DNA from: UBA7330 sp965243485
GTDB lineage: Bacteria > Bacteroidota > Bacteroidia > Cytophagales > Cyclobacteriaceae
Length of the DNA stretch: 64,000 nt
Assembly (NCBI GenBank): GCA_965243485.1
Contig: CBDEVP010000001.1
Location: forward strand, 4,526,001 to 4,590,000
Reading direction: 5' to 3'
Shown: in pieces, positions 46,673 to 57,015 of the stretch
Position numbering within the stretch: the first letter of the stretch is position 1
Layout of the letters: every line of letters begins with the position of its first letter
The notes under the pieces: model-generated
The model's database searches: none
The model's input: the letters and a program-made list of their open reading frames with translations, nothing else
Told to the model about the DNA's origin: nothing
Translations under genes and position numbers: made by a program

Positions 46673-46698
46673 GGAGTGACTACGGTCACTCCTTTTTT
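46673..46698 (+). terminator. Rho-independent terminator after the RRM gene
   Basis: GGAGTGAC, loop TACG, GTCACTCC, then six T. The T run overlaps the stop codon of the convergent ppc gene. Confidence 0.9.
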
Positions 46699-49462
46699 AC
46701 CCGGTATTCCTCATCGCGCCGGCGATGCCATTGATGGTTAGCAGAAGCTGCTTCAATGTGCTCTCTGCCTCGGACTCATTGCTTTCCTTTTCGGTCCTCC
46801 ATTTTCTGAGCAGTTTCACCTGAAACTTATGGATGTGGATCATCATTGATGCTCTCAACTGGTTCGAGTAATAATGGTTCTTCCTTCGTTTGTCAATACC
46901 TACCTCAAGCAGCTCCATCAGCATTTCCCTCGTTAGCTTCAATTCGTCCAGGAATACCTTGAGGAATCTATCACGAAGTTTTTTGTCCCGTACCAAAGAC
47001 GCATATTCGGTCATGATATCCTCATCAGTTGCAGCCAGGCTTGTGTCTACATTTGTAAATACATACCTGATAAACGGGTCAGTTTTGAGAGACTCCTTGA
47101 ATTTTTTATATGATTTTTCATCTTCTTTTCTTAAAGTATCCAATGCCGTTCCTATACCAAACCAGCTGGTCATATTATACCTTGATTGACTCCAGCTAAA
47201 TACCCATGGGATTGCACGAAGATCATCCAATGTGTTGGCACCGGTACGTTTTGCAGGTCTGGATCCGATCTTACTTGATTCAATTGCATCAATGGGGGTG
47301 GATTCCCTGAAGTATTGAACAAAACCATCCATATGGATAAGCTCCCCATACTTAGCCTTGCTCATTTGAGCCAGTTTTTCAAGTATATCTTCCAAAGGAT
47401 GCGGTTTCCGCTCAGAATATCTGCTTAGTATTGATTTGGAAGTGATGCTGGAGGTCAGCAGTTCTATGTTATATTCCGCATTTACCTTATTGGCATATTT
47501 CTGAGCTATAGTTTCTCCCTGTTCGGTCAGCCTCATATCTCCATTGATCGTGGAATGGGGAAGTGAGTTAACAAAATAGTGAGTAGGACCCGCACCCCTG
47601 CTGATCGACCCTCCTTTTCCATGGAAAAACCTCATCTTCACATGGAGATTGTGACCCGTTTCGAATAACCTGGATTGTGCCTTGTGAAGATGCCACTGAC
47701 TGGCTATGATCCCGCCATCTTTATTACTATCGCTGTAGCCAACCATGATCTGCTGGATCATCTCCTCTTCACCATCCTGCTCCTGAAAGAACTTAAGACT
47801 TCGCTGGGTAAAAGGATGTGAGAGGAAGCCTTTCATGATTTCAGGACCATTTTCCAGGTCTTCGATTGTTTCAAGCAAAGGGACTACCGGTACCAGGGAG
47901 ACCATTCCGGATTTGGTTTGTTTAGTTAATCCACCCTCTCTCGCCAACAGATAAACAGTTAGCAGATCGGAAACCGATCGGGTCATACTTACAATCAGAG
48001 AACCGATCCCTTTAGACCCGTATTTTGTAATGTGCTGATCCACTACTCGATAGCATTCAATGACAGCTTCGGCGTTCGGACCCAGCTTAGTCTTCTGATG
48101 GGTAAATGGACGATTGGACTGAAGTTCCTGATTTAGAAAAGCCAGCCTTTCCTCTTCAGACCATTCACTGAAATTAGTTTTGTCTGATCCGGAGGCTTCC
48201 AGCAACTGCTCTACAGCTTTATCATGAAAGGCACTATTCTGTCGAACATCCAATTTGGCAAGGTGAAAGCCAAAGGTTTCTACAATCCGGATCGTGTTGT
48301 GTATATCATCTCGGGCCACCAACTTACCGCCAAACTCCTGAACAGCTTTTTGCAGCAAGCGCAAATCAGACACCAGCTCATCGGAAGTCACATAAGAACC
48401 CGGATATTCCATGATCTCGGTGGCATGTCCTCTTTTGGTATCGACTGGCAGCTTGGATATCATCAGGTTGGTAAACTGTCGGAAGGCTTCTCCCTTATTT
48501 CTTTCAAAAGCTTCTTCCCCTCTGCCTTCAAGCTCGTGTTCCATCTGCAGGATCCTGTCTTTCAGATATGAGGGCAGGTCATTGATTTCCATGGTGAAGC
48601 TAATGTGCCTGACAAGATCGGTCAATCTTCTTCTGAGCACCACCATCGCATTCAACCGCAGCAATTGAAGGGTCTGCGCTGTGACCCCGGCAGTGACCAG
48701 CGGGTGTCCGTCCCGGTCACCGCCCACCCAGTTTCCAAAGGTGATCCGGGGCCATGCATTGCTCTCATAAAGTTTGTCAACGCTTAACCCCTGGTCTTCC
48801 CAGGCCTGCCTCATCCTTCGATCATGGACTGGTATCACCTCGGGAAAGACATTGACCAGGTAATGGATGATATTCCTCAACTCGGAAGGTACATCGGGTT
48901 TTTCGACGAATACCTCCCCGGTCTTCCACAACCGGTAAAGACACAATTTCACATTATTACGGATATTGGCCTTTTCCATTTCCGTATACATCTGGTTTTC
49001 TCTTTGTACCATCAAGAGGTATAACTCCCGGTGATGTTCCAGTACGGTAGCTCGTTTGGCCTCAGTCGGGTGAGCAGTCAATACAGGTTCAACATGAATC
49101 TTATTAAGCCGCTCCAAAATTTTATCTTCAGAGATGCCAGCTTCCTTCATCATTTTTATATTGTGTGCCCAAAGGCCATTTACAGATGAAAGATCTTTAT
49201 TCTCCAGTTGTCGGCGATGCTGAACTGCACCGTTGATCTCAGCCATATTTACCAACTGAAATACCAGTGAGTACAGCTGGATGTGTTTATCAGTCAAATC
49301 TTCGAAGATCTCGGAAGGCAACTCATTGATCCAGGGTATCTGCCTGGACAACTCCTCCTCTCCGTTTTCCTGAAGCACTTCTTTCAGCGCTTCCAGCAGA
49401 TACTCAAGATCGTAGTATGGTTTTCCAAGTATTTCCTTTAATTGATCAAGTTGATTAGTCAT
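46697..49462 (-). CDS. ppc: Phosphoenolpyruvate carboxylase
   Basis: A 921-residue enzyme that makes oxaloacetate from PEP and bicarbonate to refill the TCA cycle. Catalytic segments: TAHPTEAKR (His), GYSDSNKDGG and FFHGKGGSISRGAGPT (loop with the catalytic Arg). The C-terminus ends in NTG as in the family. Length is slightly above the enterobacterial form. It faces the citrate synthase region, which uses its product. Confidence 0.97.
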   Translation of the reverse strand: MTNQLDQLKEILGKPYYDLEYLLEALKEVLQENGEEELSRQIPWINELPSEIFEDLTDKHIQLYSLVFQLVNMAEINGAVQHRRQLENKDLSSVNGLWAHNIKMMKEAGISEDKILERLNKIHVEPVLTAHPTEAKRATVLEHHRELYLLMVQRENQMYTEMEKANIRNNVKLCLYRLWKTGEVFVEKPDVPSELRNIIHYLVNVFPEVIPVHDRRMRQAWEDQGLSVDKLYESNAWPRITFGNWVGGDRDGHPLVTAGVTAQTLQLLRLNAMVVLRRRLTDLVRHISFTMEINDLPSYLKDRILQMEHELEGRGEEAFERNKGEAFRQFTNLMISKLPVDTKRGHATEIMEYPGSYVTSDELVSDLRLLQKAVQEFGGKLVARDDIHNTIRIVETFGFHLAKLDVRQNSAFHDKAVEQLLEASGSDKTNFSEWSEEERLAFLNQELQSNRPFTHQKTKLGPNAEAVIECYRVVDQHITKYGSKGIGSLIVSMTRSVSDLLTVYLLAREGGLTKQTKSGMVSLVPVVPLLETIEDLENGPEIMKGFLSHPFTQRSLKFFQEQDGEEEMIQQIMVGYSDSNKDGGIIASQWHLHKAQSRLFETGHNLHVKMRFFHGKGGSISRGAGPTHYFVNSLPHSTINGDMRLTEQGETIAQKYANKVNAEYNIELLTSSITSKSILSRYSERKPHPLEDILEKLAQMSKAKYGELIHMDGFVQYFRESTPIDAIESSKIGSRPAKRTGANTLDDLRAIPWVFSWSQSRYNMTSWFGIGTALDTLRKEDEKSYKKFKESLKTDPFIRYVFTNVDTSLAATDEDIMTEYASLVRDKKLRDRFLKVFLDELKLTREMLMELLEVGIDKRRKNHYYSNQLRASMMIHIHKFQVKLLRKWRTEKESNESEAESTLKQLLLTINGIAGAMRNTG

Positions 49463-49584
49463 TGACTTATTTTAAAAATTTTGACAGGATACAGTTAGTG
49501 ATGGCAATATTACCAGTAGAAATTTAAAAATTACTACCAATAAACATCATATTAATAAACATAACAAGATTTACTCAGGCTTGT

Positions 49585-49592
49585 TACCTTTG
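49585..49592 (+). promoter_or_regulatory. Bacteroidota-type -7 box for the prohibitin gene
   Basis: TACCTTTG fits TAnnTTTG and lies 26 bases before the ATG at 49618. No convincing -33 element was found. Confidence 0.45.
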
Positions 49593-49617
49593 AGTCAAAA
49601 TTTAAAAATAAAATATT

Positions 49618-50442
49618 ATGGACAATAGGAGATTTCTACCATTCATCATTATTGGTGTAGTGGCTTTGATCATACTGGTGTATTTCTCAAATAGTATAAT
49701 CTATAAAGTACAGGCTGGTGAACGAGCGGTGATTTTCAATACCATTACCGGGGAGCTGGATAAAGAGAATGTAAGGCCTCCAGGATTTCACTTAAAGGCT
49801 CCCTGGAGTGATGCATACATTTATGATGTGACCGAAAATCAGGTTGAGGAGACCATGGATGTGCTTGATAAAAATGGCTTAAATATCAATGTGGACGTCA
49901 CCCTTCGATTTCATCCACAGTATGATCAGATTGGAGATATCTATGAGAATTTTAGACAGGATTATGTGCGCCGACTTGTCATTCCGGAGACAAGATCCAC
50001 TGTGCGACAGGTGATGGGAAGGTACACAGCAGAGGAGATCTATTCCACCAAGAGACCTGAAGTCGAAGGCGCCATCAAGAGCGAAACGGAAGCTATCCTG
50101 GGAGCTCCAGGTAATCATATCCAAATGAGAGCCTTGCTGATCAGATCCATAAAACTTCCAGAGCAGATCAGGCTGGCAATTGAGAACAAGCTGAAGCAGG
50201 AGCAGGAAGCACTGGCTTATCAATTCAGGCTGGAAAAGGAAGAAAGCGAAGCTGAAAGAAAAAGAATTGCGGCTGAGGGCGAATCAAGGGCAAATGAAAT
50301 TATTAACAATAGTTTGACCAGAGAGTTATTAAGGATGCGTGGAATTGAAGCTACTCGTGAATTGGCTAATTCACAAAACACAAAAGTGATAGTCATAGGC
50401 AGTGGTGATGGAGGGCTTCCCCTAATCCTTGGTGGAAATTAA
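49618..50442 (+). CDS. Prohibitin-family (SPFH) membrane protein
   Basis: A 274-residue protein with one N-terminal transmembrane helix (FIIIGVVALIILVYFS) followed by an SPFH domain (VQAGERAVIFNTITGELDKE, VTLRFHPQYDQIGDIYENF) and a coiled-coil (LEKEESEAERKRIAAEGESRANEI). These proteins form membrane rings linked to FtsH protease quality control. It is 88 bases upstream of the citrate synthase gene and may or may not be co-transcribed with it. Confidence 0.92.
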   Translation: MDNRRFLPFIIIGVVALIILVYFSNSIIYKVQAGERAVIFNTITGELDKENVRPPGFHLKAPWSDAYIYDVTENQVEETMDVLDKNGLNINVDVTLRFHPQYDQIGDIYENFRQDYVRRLVIPETRSTVRQVMGRYTAEEIYSTKRPEVEGAIKSETEAILGAPGNHIQMRALLIRSIKLPEQIRLAIENKLKQEQEALAYQFRLEKEESEAERKRIAAEGESRANEIINNSLTRELLRMRGIEATRELANSQNTKVIVIGSGDGGLPLILGGN

Positions 50443-50529
50443 GCCAGTAAGAATTAGCAAGCAGGTTTAGGAAAATAATTTTAAGTGTATATTTAAGGAA
50501 TCCATTCATTTTAATCATTTAAAAGTAAA

Positions 50530-51816
50530 ATGTCAGAAAAAGCTGAGATAATTATAGACGGTAAGTCATACGAACTACCCACTTTGGTTGGAACTGAGAA
50601 TGAGAAAGCAATAGATATTAGCAGCTTTCGCAGCCAATCCGGAGTGATCACCATTGACCCGGGATTTAAAAATACAGGATCAACCAAAAGTGCTATTACA
50701 TTTCTTGATGGAGAAAAGGGAATACTGAGGTATCGTGGCTATCCGATTGATCAGCTGGCTGAGCATTCGAGTTTTCTGGAGGTAGCATATCTGTTGATCT
50801 ATGGAGATCTTCCTTCAGCAGATAAATTGAAGTCCTTTGAAAAGAATATCACAAATCATACACTGGTACACGAGGATATCAAAAAGCTGCTGGATGGGTT
50901 CCCTTATACTTCTCATCCTATGGGAGTGCTCTCATCACTCGTTACTTCACTCACTGCTTTTTATCCCGCAAGTCTTGATCCTAACCGTTCATGGGATGAA
51001 GTGAATCTGAGTATCATCAGAATTCTGGCTAAAATGCCAACGTTTGCAGCCTGGGCATATAAAAACCAATTGGGTCAACCTATTTTATATCCGGATAATA
51101 AGCTGGATTATTGCGGCAATTTCCTTAAAATGATGTTTGGGTTGCCAACAGAAGAGTATGAGCCAGAGCCCGTGGTCGTTGATGCTCTCAATAAATTATT
51201 GATCCTTCATGCGGATCATGAGCAAAACTGCTCTACATCAACTGTGAGAATTGTTGGTAGCTCCCAGGCTAGCCTTTATGCATCCCTATCCGCTGGTATC
51301 AATGCACTGTGGGGTCCTCTCCACGGAGGTGCCAATGCTGCCGTAATCGAAATGTTGGAAGGTATCAAGGCTGATGGCGGCGATACCAAGAAATGGATGG
51401 CCAAAGCAAAAGATAAAGATGATCCTTTCCGACTGATGGGTTTTGGTCACAGAGTATACAAAAATTTTGATCCAAGAGCTAAGATCATCAAGAAGGCTGC
51501 GGATGAAGTGCTAGGAAAACTTGGGATCAAGGATCCGGTCCTGGACATTGCCAAAGGACTGGAAGAAGAGGCTCTGAGCGATGAATATTTTGTGGAGAGA
51601 AAGCTCTATCCTAATGTAGATTTCTACAGCGGTATTATTTACCGGGCACTGGGTATTCCTACAGAAATGTTCACGGTAATGTTTGCACTCGGCAGGCTTC
51701 CTGGCTGGATCGCCCAGTGGAAAGAAATGCGAGAGAACAAGGAGCCTATCGGGCGTCCGCGGCAGATCTACACTGGTGAGACAGAAAGGAGTTACGTCCC
51801 CGTTTCCAAAAGATAA
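50530..51816 (+). CDS. gltA: Citrate synthase
   Basis: A 428-residue type II (hexameric Gram-negative type) citrate synthase. Active-site segments: DHEQNCSTSTVR, GPLHGGAN (catalytic His) and GFGHRVYKNFDPRA (second catalytic His and Arg). The catalytic Asp lies in LYPNVDFYSGI. It is followed directly by a bidirectional terminator. Confidence 0.97.
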   Translation: MSEKAEIIIDGKSYELPTLVGTENEKAIDISSFRSQSGVITIDPGFKNTGSTKSAITFLDGEKGILRYRGYPIDQLAEHSSFLEVAYLLIYGDLPSADKLKSFEKNITNHTLVHEDIKKLLDGFPYTSHPMGVLSSLVTSLTAFYPASLDPNRSWDEVNLSIIRILAKMPTFAAWAYKNQLGQPILYPDNKLDYCGNFLKMMFGLPTEEYEPEPVVVDALNKLLILHADHEQNCSTSTVRIVGSSQASLYASLSAGINALWGPLHGGANAAVIEMLEGIKADGGDTKKWMAKAKDKDDPFRLMGFGHRVYKNFDPRAKIIKKAADEVLGKLGIKDPVLDIAKGLEEEALSDEYFVERKLYPNVDFYSGIIYRALGIPTEMFTVMFALGRLPGWIAQWKEMRENKEPIGRPRQIYTGETERSYVPVSKR

Positions 51817-51823
51817 AAGCAAT

Positions 51824-51851
51824 AAAAGCCGGGGTTGTCTCCGGCTTTTTT
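51824..51851. terminator. Bidirectional terminator between gltA and the PmoA-like gene
   Basis: AAAAGCCGG (51824-51832) pairs with CCGGCTTTT (51841-51849) around an eight-base loop. A and T runs on the two sides allow termination in both directions. It overlaps the stop codon of the minus-strand gene. Confidence 0.9.
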
Positions 51852-52782
51852 ATTGATTTGAATAAGCTTCATGGAGCTTAGCAAGGTCTGGTACTTCCTT
51901 ACCATGTATTATCAGCCGGTATTTGAGGGTGGTATATTCCCGATCAGATAAATAAACCGGTTGAGCACCAGGATGAGGATATACAGCATTTTGCATGCTT
52001 CCTTTACTTCTTAAAATCCACGGGTTAGGATATCCGGGATTATTGGAATGACTTAATATGCTCACACCTGCCTGCTCGCCTCGTTTTCCCAGGGAACCTG
52101 AAATATCCAGCCATCCATGAGCCTCAACAGGATTTGTTTTGGGTATCACCTCTCCTTTCGGACCAGTGAAAGAAATGTCGGGGGGAAGTTTAATACGGGG
52201 TGAAAAACCACCATACCCTTTTGGGTCTTCAGATCCGCCAATCATGGTATTGGGCTCAGTAGCAATCAGTGAAATGCTAAAATCAACTGTTCGGTAGCTT
52301 TTTTTCCTGGGATAAACAGTGATCATGGTCTCTTCTTTCACCACGGGCTTCATATTCCCCTGTTCATCAAGCCACAAAGGTGATAACCAGTCCACCCTTA
52401 CCACTAGTTGCTTTGCATTTCCCCGGTCTTTGGTTTCGAATGATATTACCTTCCACTCAAGGTCTTCGTTGATCCAACCATCACCAATCCGCTTTCCCTG
52501 GATGTATAGCTGATGCCAGGCCCAGAAAACGCCATGATGGTGTGGGTGGTCTTCGGGACGATCTTCAGTAAGCATCGCACCATCCAATCCATAGAGGGGG
52601 TGAACATAATTTGCCCGCCGATATTCACCATGTTGTTCATTACCACTGATTTGGTAAAACAGTATACGATCATCACCTTCGGCAAAGAGCAGACCAGAGT
52701 CCAGCCTCTCGATGGTTACTTGTGCCCAGGCGGTGCCGGAAAGCGCGACGTTAATAAGCAATAGTAAATATTTGATCATCAT
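51850..52782 (-). CDS. PmoA-like secreted protein (DUF6807 family)
   Basis: A 310-residue exported protein with a signal peptide (YLLLLINVALSGTAWA). The mature sequence matches the family annotated as methane oxygenase PmoA/DUF6807: YVHPLYGLDGAMLTEDRPEDHPHHHGVFWAW, a His-rich motif (DHPHHHGVFWAW), and PNPWILRSKGSMQNA. The name is misleading; these proteins are mostly in Planctomycetota and Bacteroidota genomes with sugar-degradation genes and their role is unknown. Confidence 0.85.
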   Translation of the reverse strand: MMIKYLLLLINVALSGTAWAQVTIERLDSGLLFAEGDDRILFYQISGNEQHGEYRRANYVHPLYGLDGAMLTEDRPEDHPHHHGVFWAWHQLYIQGKRIGDGWINEDLEWKVISFETKDRGNAKQLVVRVDWLSPLWLDEQGNMKPVVKEETMITVYPRKKSYRTVDFSISLIATEPNTMIGGSEDPKGYGGFSPRIKLPPDISFTGPKGEVIPKTNPVEAHGWLDISGSLGKRGEQAGVSILSHSNNPGYPNPWILRSKGSMQNAVYPHPGAQPVYLSDREYTTLKYRLIIHGKEVPDLAKLHEAYSNQ

Positions 52783-52791
52783 CAGAAGAGA

Positions 52792-53313
52792 TCAATACCT
52801 CCTGTTTAGGATCTCGCCCAATATAATGGCTTTCCTTGCATCTTCGGGATCACTTAGCATTTCTTTGATCTCTCCGGCAAAGGTTTCTTCCTCCTCTTCA
52901 TGATCGTGACGTATGGCCGTCAGCTTTTCGGTATGATAATCGTCATCAGTGCTGTACTCCAGATCAAAACCTTCCGCCTGTTTTATAGATTCTTCATATA
53001 CCCTCCTGCTTTCTTCGTCAGAAAACCTTCGGACACTACCTTCTTTCGCAAAATCTGCTTTTGTTTTTTCGGGTTCTGCTTCTTCAATATCATCATCAAC
53101 TTCCTCACTTTCCCGGCCGGCTTGAGGGTCTGTAAACTCTTTAAGTAGCTCTTCAAAAGTCAGGGGCTTACGTCGCTCTGAATCAGATCGTTGAGGTCCG
53201 GAAGATTGAGAAGGTCCCTGTTCGGACGGATCAGGTGCTTTCTTTTTGAGGGACCTTATCACAAAATAAATTATCCCGATGATTATGTAAATCCAGGTTT
53301 GAATGTCATCCAT
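52792..53313 (-). CDS. Membrane-anchored acidic protein of unknown function
   Basis: A 173-residue protein with an N-terminal transmembrane helix (TWIYIIIGIIYFVIRSL) and a long polar, acidic tail with Pro/Ser-rich (about 27-50) and Glu-rich stretches and a C-terminal helix ending in ILGEILNRRY. It is divergent from smc, with 70 bases between the starts. It is a recognisable Bacteroidota-type protein without a known domain. Confidence 0.65.
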   Translation of the reverse strand: MDDIQTWIYIIIGIIYFVIRSLKKKAPDPSEQGPSQSSGPQRSDSERRKPLTFEELLKEFTDPQAGRESEEVDDDIEEAEPEKTKADFAKEGSVRRFSDEESRRVYEESIKQAEGFDLEYSTDDDYHTEKLTAIRHDHEEEEETFAGEIKEMLSDPEDARKAIILGEILNRRY

Positions 53314-53341
53314 TATGGCTTAAAAATAGGAAATTAAATTT

Positions 53342-53349
53342 TAAATTTG
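53342..53349 (+). promoter_or_regulatory. Bacteroidota-type -7 box for smc
   Basis: TAAATTTG matches TAnnTTTG and lies 35 bases before the smc ATG, between divergent genes. Confidence 0.4.
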
Positions 53350-53383
53350 ACGATTCTTCTGTGCCTCATTAGTCAATATCCAC

Positions 53384-56300
53384 ATGCAATTAACTCGTCT
53401 TGAAATCAAAGGATTTAAAAGTTTTGCCGATAAGGTTACCATCAATTTTGATGAGGGAATAACGGGCATAGTAGGACCAAATGGTTGTGGTAAATCCAAT
53501 GTGGTTGACTCGATCCGGTGGGTGCTTGGAGAGCAGAAGACGCGCATTCTTCGATCAGATAAAATGGAAAATGTGATCTTCAACGGGACCAAAGCCAGAA
53601 AGCAAACCCAAATGGCAGAAGTTTCGCTTACTTTCAACAATACTAAAAACCTCATCCCCACCGAATATTCGCAGGTGACCATCACCAGGCGTTACTTCCG
53701 TTCCGGAGAAAGCGAGTACCTGCTCAATGAAGTCCCCTGCAGGCTGAAAGATATTACCAACCTCTTTCTGGATACCGGGATCGCTTCAAATACCTATGCG
53801 ATCATTGAGCTTAAGATGGTAGATGACCTGCTCAATGATAAAGACAATTCCCGGAGAAGTCTTTTCGAAGAAGCCGCAGGAATCTCAAAATTCAAGATCC
53901 GGAAAAAAGAAACTCTCCGCAAGCTGGAAGACACAGACGCTGACCTGGCACGCGTGGAAGATCTGCTATTCGAGATCGATAAAAACCTGAAGTCTCTCGA
54001 GAAACAGGCCCGGCAGGCCACCCGCTATTATGAGACCAAGGAAGAGTATAAACAGATAAGCATCGGCCTGGCAAAAAAAACGCTTGAAAATCAGCAGCAG
54101 GTCCAGAACAATATCCATGAAGAAATCACCAGACAAAATGACCTTAAAAGCGAACTAAATACCAGACTGTCTTCCACGGAGGCTCTCATCGAAAAAACCA
54201 AGACAGATCTACTTAATAAAGAAAAGCTCCTGTCTTCACGTCAAAAAAGTCTTAACGACCATGTGAGCAAGATCAGGCAGTATGAAAGCGAAAAAAAGAT
54301 CAAGAGTGAACGGCAAAGATTTTTGAATGATCGCATAGAGAATCTGCAGGAGCTGATTGAGCAGGACAAACAAAGCAATGAAAGGGCTTCCTTTTCACTG
54401 AAAAGTCTTACAAAGGAACAGGATACGGCTGAAGGTATCCTTGATCAGATCTCCAAAAGACTGGAGAATCTTCAATCCGATTATGATCAGCAAAAACTGC
54501 AAACCCAGGAAGCCCAGGCAGTCCTTAGTGAAGTAAGTCAGCAGTTTGGCAACAAAAGAGATGAGGTATTTCAACTAAACAAAGACATTGACATCAGGGA
54601 GATCCAGTTGGATACCCTAAGGTCCGAGCTAAACAAATCGAAGGAGGATACCTCACAACATTCGCAGGATCTTCAGTCATTTTCGTCCAGGCTGGAAGAA
54701 ATCTCAAAGGAAAAAGCTGCCAAGTCAGAAGCCTTCAAAACCCTTAAGGAAAAAGAGGATCATCTTGTTTCAAAAATTGAAGCCGCCCAGCAAAGGATAG
54801 ACCTGCTGAGAGATGAACTGACTCAGATCAACCGCAAGCTCGACCGGCTTCAAAATGAATATAACCTGACCAAGTCGCTGGTTGATAACCTGGAAGGATT
54901 TCCTGAGGCGATCAAGTTTCTTAAAAAAAGTAAGGAATGGAAAGAAGCTCCTCTCCTTTCAGATGTTATTACCTGTCCCGAAGAATACCGTGTGGCCATT
55001 GAGAATTTTCTTGAGCCTTACATGAATCATTATGTAGTAAATAAATATGACGATGCGTTGAAAGCGGTAAACCTTCTGAGTCACTCGTCTCAGGGAAGGG
55101 TAAGCTTTTTCGTGCTGGAACGACTGGAAGATTACCATTCTTCTGCTTCCCATTTATTTGAGGGAATGGTGAATGCAACCGAGGTAGTAGAGTATGATAA
55201 AAAATATCAAAAACTCATCGCCCACCTGCTGGATAATGTATACATCTATGAAGGGACCAATCCCGGACTGCCAAATGATCAGGCTGTATTTATCTCCAAA
55301 GACGGGCAGATTGCACAACGGAATTTCGGCTTATCAGGCGGCTCGGTAGGCTTATTTGAGGGTAAAAGGATCGGACGGGCCAAAAACCTTGAAAAGCTTT
55401 CCGAGGAGATCAAATCCCTGACCAAAAAACAGGAACAAACCGAGGCAGCTTTCAGGGAAAGTCAAAGTGAGCTGGCGAGGTTGAAGTCAGAATCCAGGCA
55501 GGAAGAGCTGAACACGCTCAACGAAGAATTAAGTCAGGTCAATGAAATATTTGTAACCTTACAGACCAAAAAGGAGCAGTTTTCCTCTATGTTAAGCTCT
55601 AATGAGACCAAGCATGAAGACCTGATCGCGCGTATAGAAAAGATCAACCATGAGCTGGAAGGGTTGATACCGAAGCACGAAAATTCAAAAAACGAGCTGG
55701 AAAGTCTGGATACCCGGGTAAAAGATGCCAGAGAACAGGTAGAATCCCTCAATGAGCTTTTATCACAAAAATCCACAGCCTATAACGAGGAAAATGTCCT
55801 GTTTCACAGGCAGCAAAACAAACTGAACAGCATTCGTCAGGAAATCACCTATAAACAGGAAGCATTTGAGGCAAGCGCAGAAAGAATAGGGAAAAATTCA
55901 GCAGAGCTTCAGACCACCACCCACAACCTGAACGAATTGATCAAAACTTCCGAACAGGGTGATGATGAGTTAGTTGCCATGTATGACGAAAAGGAGTCGA
56001 TCGAAAATGGGGTGACTGAAGCAGAAAAAGAGTATTACCAGGTGAGAGGCAAGATTGATGAGGATGAAAAAATACTTAGGGAAATTCAGAGACAGCGTGA
56101 GTCGATCGACCATCTGCTGATGGAATGGCAGGAAAAGCTCAATGAAACGAAATTACAATTGACATCGATCAAGGAACGGCTATCGGTGGAATTTAATGTC
56201 GACATTTCGCAGGTTGAGCTTTTCAATGATGATCAGATCCTGAGCAACAGCGAAGAATATTTGAGGGAAAATGCTCAAAAACTTAAAAACAAGCTGGAAA

Positions 56301-56908
56301 ACATGGGGCCTATCAACCCGATGGCTATGGAAGCCTACGAAGAGATCAAAGAAAGACACGAATTCATAACCAATCAAAAACAGGACCTTGAAGAAGCCAA
56401 AGAGTCATTGATGACAACGATTGGTGAAATTGATACGGTAGCCCGCACAACCTTCCTTGAGGCATTTGATAAGATCCGGGATAACTTCACCAAGGTCTTT
56501 CGCACCCTCTTTACCGAGGAAGATGATTGCGAACTGAAGCTCACAGACCCTGAAAACCCTTTGGATTCTGCAATCGAGATCATGGCAAAACCAAAGGGGA
56601 AAAAACCTTTGACAATCAACCAGCTTTCAGGTGGTGAAAAAACGTTAACGGCCACTTCATTGCTTTTCGCCATTTACCTGCTGAAGCCTGCTCCCTTCTG
56701 TATTTTTGATGAAGTGGATGCCCCGCTTGATGATGCTAATATTGACAAGTTCAATGAAATTATCCGGGAATTCAGCAAGGATTCTCAATTCATCATTGTG
56801 ACCCATAATAAGCGGACCATGTCAAGCACAGATATTATCTATGGTATTACCATGATTGAACAGGGAGTGTCGAGAGTGGTGCCGGTGGACCTGAGAGAGC
56901 TGGCCTAG
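53384..56908 (+). CDS. smc: Chromosome segregation ATPase SMC
   Basis: An 1174-residue SMC protein of full length. Walker A is GPNGCGKSN, near residue 33. Long coiled coils (about 170-500 and 680-1000) flank a globular hinge (about 510-670, FPEAIKFLKKSKEW onward). The C-terminal head carries the signature LSGGEKTLTATSLL and Walker B FCIFDEVDAPLDDAN. It compacts and resolves chromosomes with ScpA and ScpB, which are not in the window. It stands alone. Confidence 0.98.
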   Translation: MQLTRLEIKGFKSFADKVTINFDEGITGIVGPNGCGKSNVVDSIRWVLGEQKTRILRSDKMENVIFNGTKARKQTQMAEVSLTFNNTKNLIPTEYSQVTITRRYFRSGESEYLLNEVPCRLKDITNLFLDTGIASNTYAIIELKMVDDLLNDKDNSRRSLFEEAAGISKFKIRKKETLRKLEDTDADLARVEDLLFEIDKNLKSLEKQARQATRYYETKEEYKQISIGLAKKTLENQQQVQNNIHEEITRQNDLKSELNTRLSSTEALIEKTKTDLLNKEKLLSSRQKSLNDHVSKIRQYESEKKIKSERQRFLNDRIENLQELIEQDKQSNERASFSLKSLTKEQDTAEGILDQISKRLENLQSDYDQQKLQTQEAQAVLSEVSQQFGNKRDEVFQLNKDIDIREIQLDTLRSELNKSKEDTSQHSQDLQSFSSRLEEISKEKAAKSEAFKTLKEKEDHLVSKIEAAQQRIDLLRDELTQINRKLDRLQNEYNLTKSLVDNLEGFPEAIKFLKKSKEWKEAPLLSDVITCPEEYRVAIENFLEPYMNHYVVNKYDDALKAVNLLSHSSQGRVSFFVLERLEDYHSSASHLFEGMVNATEVVEYDKKYQKLIAHLLDNVYIYEGTNPGLPNDQAVFISKDGQIAQRNFGLSGGSVGLFEGKRIGRAKNLEKLSEEIKSLTKKQEQTEAAFRESQSELARLKSESRQEELNTLNEELSQVNEIFVTLQTKKEQFSSMLSSNETKHEDLIARIEKINHELEGLIPKHENSKNELESLDTRVKDAREQVESLNELLSQKSTAYNEENVLFHRQQNKLNSIRQEITYKQEAFEASAERIGKNSAELQTTTHNLNELIKTSEQGDDELVAMYDEKESIENGVTEAEKEYYQVRGKIDEDEKILREIQRQRESIDHLLMEWQEKLNETKLQLTSIKERLSVEFNVDISQVELFNDDQILSNSEEYLRENAQKLKNKLENMGPINPMAMEAYEEIKERHEFITNQKQDLEEAKESLMTTIGEIDTVARTTFLEAFDKIRDNFTKVFRTLFTEEDDCELKLTDPENPLDSAIEIMAKPKGKKPLTINQLSGGEKTLTATSLLFAIYLLKPAPFCIFDEVDAPLDDANIDKFNEIIREFSKDSQFIIVTHNKRTMSSTDIIYGITMIEQGVSRVVPVDLRELA

Positions 56909-57015
56909 CTTATTTGGAGTAATTCATCGACAAAATTCAGCAAATAATCGAAAGAATAGATTTTTGGAGCGTTATTTGCACTTCTTGTTTCACCGCAAAG
57001 AAACACTTAAACTTT

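Noticed and set aside
51850..52782. Methane monooxygenase subunit
   Set aside because: Although this family is often named PmoA, it has a signal peptide, no membrane helices, and no relation to the copper enzyme subunit.
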